From JAJPGZ01 sp038229295 (GTDB lineage: Bacteria; Verrucomicrobiota; Verrucomicrobiia; Chthoniobacterales; UBA10450), in the NCBI GenBank assembly GCA_038229295.1, contig JBBROO010000059.1, forward strand, positions 1 through 14,538: a stretch of DNA of 14,538 nt. The letters run 5' to 3'. Under the pieces are notes generated by a model. That model ran no database searches and was not told the origin of the DNA. It saw nothing but the letters and a program-made list of their open reading frames with translations. Of the stretch, positions 7,301 through 12,149 are shown piece after piece. The translations under genes were made by a program, and so were the position numbers. Numbering within the stretch: position 1 is the stretch's first letter; every line of letters starts with the position of its first letter.

Positions 7301-7364
7301 GTTGGTCGACCAACTCGAAGACGCGGCTGCCGCGCCGCTCCACTTCGTCCTGAAGAGCATTCAT
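4335..7364 (-). CDS. putA: Bifunctional proline dehydrogenase / L-glutamate gamma-semialdehyde dehydrogenase (PutA)
   Basis: The enzyme oxidises proline to pyrroline-5-carboxylate with FAD and then the semialdehyde to glutamate with NAD+. In this 1009-residue protein the proline dehydrogenase barrel occupies about residues 60-430. It shows VSVKISALYSQ (189-199), RLVKGAYWDYE (294-304), FQLLYGMA (373-380) and YCPVGELLPGMSYLVRRLLE (397-416), the last being the FAD/substrate-binding strand. The aldehyde dehydrogenase half (about 510-985) shows IAPWNFP, FTGSREVG, the general-base Glu in NEMGGK (E756), the nucleophile Cys in GQKCSAC (C790) and EEIFGP. The N-terminal ribbon-helix-helix DNA-binding domain of the E. 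coli protein is absent, so this is the short, non-regulatory class of about 1000 residues. The stop TAG sits in a CCTAACGA motif, and four AAGATCGACA motifs lie within. It is divergent from the gene at 7438. A promoter is proposed at 7374-7401. Confidence 0.96.
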   Translation of the reverse strand: MNALQDEVERRGSRVFELVDQHPESLFSKAGFYQRMMALSMRDEHFKVQMFRFVDVLASLQRGGEIVRHLDEYFADMRNGFAPLVQTGVRMAKVAPWLSGQLLRWNVSGMARQFIAGKNPRDVMKTLRKRRKQGIGFTVDLLGEAVVSEKEATDYAARCAELLDYLAENTQDWSDPLGGNSDLFPVTNVSVKISALYSQMNPADPADAIDHLAPKLRPILRRARELGAFINFDMESFSHKNATLDLFKTLFDQPEFRDWPHAGIVIQAYLRDAEKDLVDLIAWSRNRGTRFTVRLVKGAYWDYEKIKATQNGWDIPVYLQKPESDANFERLTRVLLENEDIVTAAFGSHNVRSIAHAQALAEELGIDRSRFEFQLLYGMAGPIKRALVEMGYRVREYCPVGELLPGMSYLVRRLLENTSNEGFLRAKFSDNVSTEALLRDPRTLFSENGDAPHASAQDRHLHNGASLDPPPGDIYQNAPLINFVYRESQEKMRGALREVRQKLGQKYPLVIGGDKVWTNSTIASINPSNPDEVVGYQTEAGIPEAERALKAAMAAFNKWSRTPFEKRAQILERVAAIMDRRRFELCALEVFEVGKAWAEADGDIREAMDFCLFYAQEMRRIGRPRLTQNIPGEDSYHHYWPRGVALVIAPWNFPIAIMCGMVSAALVTGNTVIMKPAEQSAICGAMLMEMFEEAGIPPGVLNFLTGKGSVIGAHLVDHKDVDLIAFTGSREVGLRIWESAGKTREGQRELKRVINEMGGKNAIIIDSDADLDEAVVDTIYSAFGYQGQKCSACSRLIVLEENYRRVVNRLLSAAASLRVGNPEEPGITVGPVIDETAYNRIQEYIAIGKAEATLAYEKGDAPDKGYFIRPTIFTDVTPDMRIAREEIFGPVLSVIKVRNLTEAIEVANSTDYALTAGFFSRSPANIERAKAEIIAGNVYINRSCTGAVVGRHPFGGFKMSGGGTKAGGPDYLLNFVVPRVVTENIMRHGFAPEATPEYRDEFRWPPRRR

Positions 7365-7373
7365 GGGACAAAA

Positions 7374-7401
7374 ATTCTAACCTGCGGCGCAGTTTAATCA
7401 A
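7374..7401 (-). promoter_or_regulatory. Candidate putA promoter, giving a near-leaderless transcript
   Basis: On the minus strand TTGATT (7396-7401), a 16-base spacer and TAGAAT (7374-7379, five of six to the -10 consensus) are followed after nine bases by the putA ATG. A start 6-8 bases after the -10 would leave almost no leader. There is no Shine-Dalgarno sequence, which fits leaderless translation. Inference from motif match only. Confidence 0.4.
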
Positions 7402-7437
7402 AGCGGAACCGGCACACTGCGTGCGATTCATCTGGGA

Positions 7438-7914
7438 ATGGCTCGCACGGCAAAGGCAAAAAAGCGCAATAAGGGTTTGCTTGCGATCGCCATCTTCAAA
7501 TTCATCAAAGGCACCGCGCTTCTTTTTGTGACGCTGAGCGCGCTCAATCTCCTTCACAAAAATTTGGCCGCCGAGGTGACGCGTTGGATCGACATGGTGC
7601 GCATCGATCCGGACAACCAATACATCGCGGCCGTTTTGGAAAAACTCCGATTCATTCACACCCAAGAACTCAAAGAATTGAGCGCGCTCACATTTTTTTA
7701 TGCGGCGCTTTTTCTGACCGAAGGCGTCGGCTTGGCGCTCGAAAAATTCTGGGCGGAATGGCTAACGATCATCGCGACCGGTCTTTTTATCCCCGTGGAA
7801 ATCTGCGAGTTATGTCACGAGCCGACGTGGATGAAAGCCGCCTTGTTGCTAATCAATATACTAATCGTGGCGTTTCTGATTTTTCTCGCTCGCAACAGAA
7901 CGCGTCGGCGCTGA
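7438..7914 (+). CDS. DUF2127-like integral membrane protein
   Basis: The 158-residue protein has four hydrophobic segments: about 14-35 (LLAIAIFKFIKGTALLFVTL), 81-100, 106-122 and 132-150. A lysine-rich start (MARTAKAKKRNKG) and basic end (ARNRTRRR) suggest cytoplasmic termini. FKFIKGTALL near the first segment and LTEGVGLALEKFWAEWLT, then IPVEICEL, in the middle are the marks I associate with the DUF2127 family. No biochemical role is established for it. The start is the ATG at 7438, 73 bases from the divergent putA start. No Shine-Dalgarno sequence is visible. The next small gene begins 51 bases after the stop and may be in the same transcript. Confidence 0.72.
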   Translation: MARTAKAKKRNKGLLAIAIFKFIKGTALLFVTLSALNLLHKNLAAEVTRWIDMVRIDPDNQYIAAVLEKLRFIHTQELKELSALTFFYAALFLTEGVGLALEKFWAEWLTIIATGLFIPVEICELCHEPTWMKAALLLINILIVAFLIFLARNRTRRR

Positions 7915-7965
7915 AAAAGTCATTTGACCGCAGACACGCCCACTTTGCGTTCTAAATACGAACTA

Positions 7966-8106
7966 ATGAGTGAGTCTAATAACAAAACTATGAAAACGAC
8001 TGAGAAATTGTACGAAAAGGGAGCAGCGGGGTACATTTTGCTTTGGCTTCTCGGAATTCCGATTCCGGTTCTGTTGCTATTCTTCCTTTTGCGCGGTTGC
8101 ACATAA
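7966..8106 (+). CDS. Tiny single-pass membrane protein (46 aa, or 38 aa from 7990)
   Basis: The peptide ends with YILLWLLGIPIPVLLLFFLL followed by RGCT, a proline-containing transmembrane helix that finishes in Arg-Gly-Cys-Thr. I recall near-identical tails in other soil Verrucomicrobia and Acidobacteria, often described only as hypothetical. Two in-frame ATGs are possible: 7966 (MSESNNKTMKTTEKLYEKG) and 7990 (MKTTEKLYEKG). A TTG at 7924 could extend it further but adds nothing plausible. The function is unknown; small proteins of this kind often modulate a larger membrane partner. The DUF2127-like gene just upstream is the nearest candidate partner (inference). Confidence 0.6.
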   Translation: MSESNNKTMKTTEKLYEKGAAGYILLWLLGIPIPVLLLFFLLRGCT

Positions 8107-8127
8107 AATAATTTGGGGAGCAGTGGA

Positions 8128-8185
8128 GGTGATCTGCCTGGCGAGCTTTTGAGGCCCAGGGCTCGAGGTTCGTCAGGCAATCACC
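8128..8185 (+). ncRNA. Structured intergenic hairpin upstream of the threonine aldolase gene
   Basis: Three helical blocks can pair: 8128-8133 with 8180-8185 (GGTGAT/ATCACC), 8135-8140 with 8174-8179 (TGCCTG/CAGGCA) and 8142-8146 with 8161-8165 (CGAGC/GCTCG). There is one bulged base on the left, an eight-base bulge on the right and a 14-base loop. No U-run follows, so it is not a standard intrinsic terminator. It could be a 5' leader structure of the aldolase mRNA or a 3' end structure of the small membrane gene. No known riboswitch was recognised. Confidence 0.45.
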
Positions 8186-8248
8186 CTTCCCACGTCAATA
8201 ACCCGCGCGCGTTTGCTCGGGACGCCGAAGTCGATTAGCAAGATCGAC

Positions 8249-9292
8249 ATGGACGAACGCGCGCCGCGCTACCAATTCGAGAGCGACAACACCGCCGGCA
8301 TCTGCCCGGAAGCGTGGGCCACTTTAGCGGCAGCTAACATCGACGCCGCGCCGTCGTATGGCGACGACCACTGGACGGCGCGCGTCTGCGATCGCGTGCG
8401 CGAAATCTTCGAGACGGATTGCCAGGTCTATCTTGTTTTCAACGGCACCGCTGCAAACGCGCTCGCTCTGGCGCAATTCTGCCAAAGTTTTCACAGCATC
8501 GTTTGTCATCAACATTCGCATCTGCAGATCGATGAATGCGGCGCGCCGGAATTTTTCACGAAGGGCTCGAAGCTTCTCACCGTCGGCGGCGACAACGGCA
8601 AGATCGACATCGCACAAGTGCAGGCGACGCTGGCGGAGCAGCACGAACTTCATTCCCACAAGCCGCGGGCAATCAGCATTACGCAGGCGACAGAGTTGGG
8701 GACTGTTTATACGCGTGACGAAGTCGCCGCCATCTCTGAGTTCGCGCGTCAGCGCAAAATGTTTGTCCACATGGACGGCGCGCGTTTCGCGAACGCGATC
8801 GTGCATTTGAATTGCCAGCCGAAGGAAATTACGTGGCAAAGCGGAGTGGATGCGCTCAACTTTGGCGGAACGAAAAACGGCGTCGCTGCCGGCGAACTGG
8901 TCATTTTGTTTAACAAGGAATTTTCCAGCGAGTTCGACTATCGAGTTAAACAAGCGGGCCAGCTTGCATCGAAGATGCGCTTTTTGGCGGCGCCATGGCT
9001 TGGTCTCCTAACGAACGATGTTTGGTTGCACAACGCGCGAACGGCAAACGCGGCCGCGCGCAAGCTGGCCGAGCTTTTGCGCGCGCAAGCTAAGATCGAC
9101 ATCGTCTTTCCGGTGGAAGCAAACGCCGTCTTTTTGCGCTTACCAGAAACGCGCGTGCACGCTTTGCAGGAACGCGGCTGGCATTTCTACAAATTCATCG
9201 AGCCGGATATTTATCGATTGATGTGCGCGTGGTCGATTAGCGACAAAGATATTGCGGATCTCGTTGCCGATATGGCCGACGCGTCGTCGTAA
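8249..9292 (+). CDS. ltaE: Low-specificity L-threonine aldolase (beta-eliminating lyase family)
   Basis: This PLP enzyme of the aspartate-aminotransferase fold cleaves L-threonine or allo-threonine to glycine and acetaldehyde (family knowledge). The 347-residue product begins MDERAPRYQFESDNTAGICPE, matching the usual F.SDN.AG.CP start. It has the PLP-phosphate region VFNGTAANALAL, the aromatic/His region HSHLQIDECGAPE, the cofactor-nitrogen aspartate in HMDGARFANA (D176) and the Schiff-base lysine in NFGGTKNG (K209). The ATG at 8249 fits homologues; a TTG at 8213 would add 12 residues of no evident value. The motif AAGATCGACA at 8240-8249 ends on the A of this ATG, and two more copies lie in the gene. 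Substrate stereospecificity cannot be told, so the symbol is by family resemblance. It is transcribed alone or with the lipoprotein gene 40 bases downstream. Confidence 0.9.
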   Translation: MDERAPRYQFESDNTAGICPEAWATLAAANIDAAPSYGDDHWTARVCDRVREIFETDCQVYLVFNGTAANALALAQFCQSFHSIVCHQHSHLQIDECGAPEFFTKGSKLLTVGGDNGKIDIAQVQATLAEQHELHSHKPRAISITQATELGTVYTRDEVAAISEFARQRKMFVHMDGARFANAIVHLNCQPKEITWQSGVDALNFGGTKNGVAAGELVILFNKEFSSEFDYRVKQAGQLASKMRFLAAPWLGLLTNDVWLHNARTANAAARKLAELLRAQAKIDIVFPVEANAVFLRLPETRVHALQERGWHFYKFIEPDIYRLMCAWSISDKDIADLVADMADASS

Positions 9293-9332
9293 GAGTTGCG
9301 CCCACGGACTTAGATCGGTATAAGAACGGAAG

Positions 9333-9785
9333 GTGAAATTCCGTCCGCGCTTTTGGGTCGCCGGTATTCTCTGTCTCGCTGGCTGCAGAACAGCGCACAA
9401 TGTCGCGGTCAGTTCGTATCACGTTGTTACAGCGCCGGTGACTTTCGTTCATCACCGAATCGATCGGTCTCCTGCGACGACAGGCACGCCTTCAGATGTA
9501 ACCGCGCCGGGCCACCCGGTGGTCGTCGAGCGTCCCACCACGGCATCGACGTCCCGAAGCTCAAGCGATGCGCGCAAACCGACGGCGCAAACTACCTCAA
9601 GGCCACTCGCGCCGCCGCGTGTTGAATCCACCAAGCAGCAGTTTCCTACGGGAAAGCCGGTGCCGGACAAACCGGGTTACGTGTTCAGTCCGTCCGATCC
9701 GAGCAAGTACGTTGACGTCACCGGTTATGCCGCTGGAAGCAAAGTTAAGGATCCCTACTCCGGTAAAATATTTCTTGTTCCGTAA
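9333..9785 (+). CDS. Lipoprotein with disordered middle and conserved C-terminal motif
   Basis: This 150-residue protein starts at a GTG (9333) and has a short basic N-terminus, a hydrophobic run and the lipobox LAGC at about residues 15-18. It should therefore be lipidated on Cys18 and anchored in the outer or inner membrane. Residues 40-105 are rich in Ser, Thr, Pro and Arg and probably unstructured. The last 45 residues, with PDKPGYVFSPSDPSKYVDV and GSKVKDPYSGKIFLVP, look folded. I recall this C-terminal pattern from uncharacterised Verrucomicrobia lipoproteins, but no function is known. The 205 bases after it, up to the next start, hold no gene; they contain one AAGATCGACA motif on the minus strand (9912-9921). 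Confidence 0.75.
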   Translation: MKFRPRFWVAGILCLAGCRTAHNVAVSSYHVVTAPVTFVHHRIDRSPATTGTPSDVTAPGHPVVVERPTTASTSRSSSDARKPTAQTTSRPLAPPRVESTKQQFPTGKPVPDKPGYVFSPSDPSKYVDVTGYAAGSKVKDPYSGKIFLVP

Positions 9786-9990
9786 TCGGTTGCAGGCCCG
9801 CGGTTCGAAAGCGTTTTGCGCAACGTCTTTGCTTTTGATGTGCTCATAGCGCAACCCATCGCCGAGTTTTTTCCCCTTACTGACGTGCGGCGAGCTCTAC
9901 CCAGAATGAATTGTCGATCTTGTCGTTGGGATTTTCCGGAAAGTGCATTTTTTCAGGCATCGCGCACGAGGAATGCTTTCTAGTAATTAT

Positions 9991-11223
9991 ATGAATTTGC
10001 CGGTCCTTTCCACTACCCCTCGTCCGTTATCTGAGAAAATCTACAGGGCAAGATTTGTCACTCTGTCCGTAGGCCTCATTTCGCTCCTGGGCGCTTTCGC
10101 TGTGCAAAATGCATCGGCTTATTTCAAGGAAGGACCAGCCTGGCCATCGGGTAGTTCCATTACTTTTCAAATGGCCCTCGGCAGTGCCGGACGAACACTG
10201 ACCGACGGAAATACTTCGTGGGACGTCGCCGCAGTTCCGGCGCCAGGAGCTTGGAATGCAGTGATTCAGCGTTTGCGATTTGTCACGGCCATGAATCCAA
10301 GCGCTCCCGTAAGTTCGGGCGACGGAGTTAACACAATCGCTTTTGCGAGCTCTGTTTTCGGACAATCCTTCGGTTCAAGCACTCTCGCGGTCACCTATTA
10401 TCGCTATTCTGGGAGCACGTTTAGCGAAGCTGACGTGTTATTCAATAACCGCCAGACTTTCGATTCCTATCGCGGCAATCTGCGCTTTGGCTCAAACGGT
10501 TACGCGATTGCGGATATCCGGCGCGTCTTGATTCATGAACTAGGACACGCCCTTGGCCTTGATCATCCGGACCAACATAGTCAACGAGTCGATGCGATCA
10601 TGAACTCCGTGGTGAGCAATCGCGAAACGGTTTCGGCCGACGACATCAGCGGAGCGCAATCGCTTTATGGTGTGCCGTCAACTTCGCCGACGCCGACGCC
10701 GACGCCGACCCCGACGCCGACCCCGACCCCGACGCCGACCCCGACGCCAACTCCTACTCCAGTACCGACACCGACACCGGTTCCGACCGCGACCCCAGTG
10801 CCGACTCCATCCACCACCGGCCCCGGGACCATGCTCAATCCAGTCGCCGGTGCGACATTAATTTCCTCGAACGTATCTTTCAGTTGGAGCGCCGGCAGCG
10901 CCACAGCCTACTGGCTCTACATCGGTAATGCCGCCGGTAAAGCCGATATCCTGGATTCCAAACAGCTGAGCGGACGTTCGTTGACGGTAAGTAATCTCCC
11001 GACCGACGGGCGCACCCTTTACGTGACCCTTTGGTCGCTGGTTAGTGGCAGATGGAGTTCTATCCCCTATACCTACAAAGCCTTTTCCGTAGCGCCCGCT
11101 CCAACGCCAACGCCAACCCCAGCCCCGACGGCCACTCCCGTTCCGACACCCACCCCGACGCCGACACCCACCCCGACTCCAAGTTCATCGCCCAGCGCGA
11201 CGCCCAACCTTCGCGACGCGTAA
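9991..11223 (+). CDS. Secreted matrixin-type zinc metalloprotease with Pro-Thr linkers
   Basis: Counting from the first possible ATG (9943), a signal peptide covers roughly residues 36-59 and ends in NASA before YFKEG. The zinc site HELGHALGLDH is at 198-208 (ligands H198, H202, H208; general base E199), with a Met-turn IMNS at 219-222. This is the metzincin/peptidase M10A signature. A Pro-Thr linker follows (about 249-290), then an immunoglobulin-like domain (about 293-382, TMLNPVAGATL...AYWLYIG) and a second Pro-Thr run to the C-terminus. The enzyme should cut extracellular proteins. Possible starts are 9943, 9973 and 9991; I chose 9991 because it leaves the shortest n-region, and none has a Shine-Dalgarno sequence. 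The next gene, 43 bases on, also encodes an exported protein and may be its partner. Confidence 0.88.
   Translation: MNLPVLSTTPRPLSEKIYRARFVTLSVGLISLLGAFAVQNASAYFKEGPAWPSGSSITFQMALGSAGRTLTDGNTSWDVAAVPAPGAWNAVIQRLRFVTAMNPSAPVSSGDGVNTIAFASSVFGQSFGSSTLAVTYYRYSGSTFSEADVLFNNRQTFDSYRGNLRFGSNGYAIADIRRVLIHELGHALGLDHPDQHSQRVDAIMNSVVSNRETVSADDISGAQSLYGVPSTSPTPTPTPTPTPTPTPTPTPTPTPTPVPTPTPVPTATPVPTPSTTGPGTMLNPVAGATLISSNVSFSWSAGSATAYWLYIGNAAGKADILDSKQLSGRSLTVSNLPTDGRTLYVTLWSLVSGRWSSIPYTYKAFSVAPAPTPTPTPAPTATPVPTPTPTPTPTPTPSSSPSATPNLRDA
10687..10812 (+). repeat. CCGACG-type hexamer repeat encoding Pro-Thr
   Basis: About 20 imperfect copies of a six-base unit (CCGACG, CCGACC and variants) encode (PT)n with a few PV and AT. 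This is the linker between protease and immunoglobulin-like domain. Such simple repeats change copy number by slippage; six-base steps keep the reading frame. Confidence 0.9.
11099..11181 (+). repeat. Second Pro-Thr-coding simple repeat
   Basis: Imperfect six-base units (CCAACG, CCGACA, CCGACG) encode the Pro-Thr/Ala tail of the matrixin after its immunoglobulin-like domain. It is less regular than the first array. Confidence 0.8.
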
Positions 11224-11266
11224 GCGGCAAAAATTACAGTCCATTTAACAAGCGAAAAAACTCAAT

Positions 11267-11833
11267 ATGAAAAAAGCAATTTACTTCTCCATTCTCATCG
11301 CCGCGTTAAGTTCCGCGCACGCGACCACTGTTATCCCCCCGACTTTTGATGAGCTTGTCGATCAAGCGCAGGTCATCTTTCAAGGCAACGTCACCGATGT
11401 AAAGTCACAGTGGATCGGCGAAGGTGCTCAGCGCGCCATTGTCAGCTACGTCACTTTCAAAGTCGAAGATGCCCTCAAAGGCAGCGCTGGAGATTCATAC
11501 ACCATCCGCATGTTCGGTGGCACCGTTGACGGCGAAACCATGGGGGTAAGCGGTGCGCCGAAGTTTAAGGTCGGCGATAAAGACATCCTGTTTGTGGAGA
11601 ACAACGGCACCCAATTCGTGCCGTTGGTCGGCATCATGCACGGCAGATTTCACGTGCAGAAAGATCAATCCGGCCGCGAAGTCGTGACCAACAACGAAGG
11701 CGAAGGCGTCAAGAACGTTGCTCGCATCGGTAAATCCGCGCAGGTCTCGACTAACGAATCGGTTCTGACGCCGGCTGATTTCAAGACGGCGGTAAAGACG
11801 AAACTCGAAACCAGCGGCCGCTCCTCCCAATAA
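11267..11833 (+). CDS. Secreted 188-aa protein, probable partner of the matrixin
   Basis: A clear signal peptide (MKKAIYFSILIAALSSAHA, cleavage after AHA) leads into a soluble domain with TTVIPPTFDELVDQAQVIFQG and VSYVTFKVEDALKG. Later come FKVGDKDILFVENNG and FVPLVGIMHGRF. From memory, small exported proteins with these blocks are often encoded next to matrixins in soil bacteria, but I know of no assigned function. They may act as an inhibitor, chaperone or surface partner of the protease (inference). The start is the ATG at 11267, preceded by an A-rich leader without a Shine-Dalgarno sequence. The stop is only seven bases from the convergent gene's stop. The last 40 residues are less ordered (KTKLETSGRSSQ end). 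Confidence 0.8.
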   Translation: MKKAIYFSILIAALSSAHATTVIPPTFDELVDQAQVIFQGNVTDVKSQWIGEGAQRAIVSYVTFKVEDALKGSAGDSYTIRMFGGTVDGETMGVSGAPKFKVGDKDILFVENNGTQFVPLVGIMHGRFHVQKDQSGREVVTNNEGEGVKNVARIGKSAQVSTNESVLTPADFKTAVKTKLETSGRSSQ

Positions 11834-11840
11834 GCGCGGA

Positions 11841-12083
11841 CTACGGTTGCTGACTTTGTTGGGTTTTATCCCGCGCCTGGTCCCGCACATCACGCGCGCG
11901 ATCGAGCGAACGTTTCATCCAATTATGTTCTGACGCCTGGCCCGCTGGCGCAGGTGTCAATTGGACAACCGCAGCGGCCACCGGCTTTGTCTCAACATTC
12001 GCAGCCGGTGTTTCATGTTTTTTTTGCCAGTAATAAAGTCCAGTTAGACCGCCGATCACCACCAAGATTAACAACGAGCGCAT
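11841..12083 (-). CDS. 80-aa membrane-anchored protein, unknown function
   Basis: The N-terminus MRSLLILVVIGGLTGLYYW is a single hydrophobic anchor without an obvious cleavage site. An Ala/Pro/Val-rich spacer follows, then a highly charged helix HNWMKRSLDRARDVRDQARD ending in a Gln/Ser tail. The protein would sit in the inner membrane with the charged helix outside. It is not a named family. It is convergent with the 188-aa secreted protein and divergent from dsbD; the 66-base gap from its start to the dsbD ATG could hold both promoters. The sensible layout makes a real gene likely. Confidence 0.65.
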   Translation of the reverse strand: MRSLLILVVIGGLTGLYYWQKKHETPAANVETKPVAAAVVQLTPAPAGQASEHNWMKRSLDRARDVRDQARDKTQQSQQP

Positions 12084-12149
12084 AAAATCTGGGCAGCACT
12101 TCGCGAGCCAGCGAATTGCTGTTACCCGGGGCTGGTGTTAGTTACCTCG

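Noticed and set aside
6883..7665. 260-codon minus-strand frame across putA and the DUF2127-like gene
   Set aside because: It overlaps two well-supported genes in other frames and has an arginine-rich shadow composition.
10665..10904. Minus-strand Gly-Val repeat protein
   Set aside because: It is the complement of the Pro-Thr hexamer array of the matrixin, not an independent gene.
12114..12143. TTGCTG-N16-TTAGTT as a dsbD promoter
   Set aside because: The -10 match is too poor (two of six) to support.
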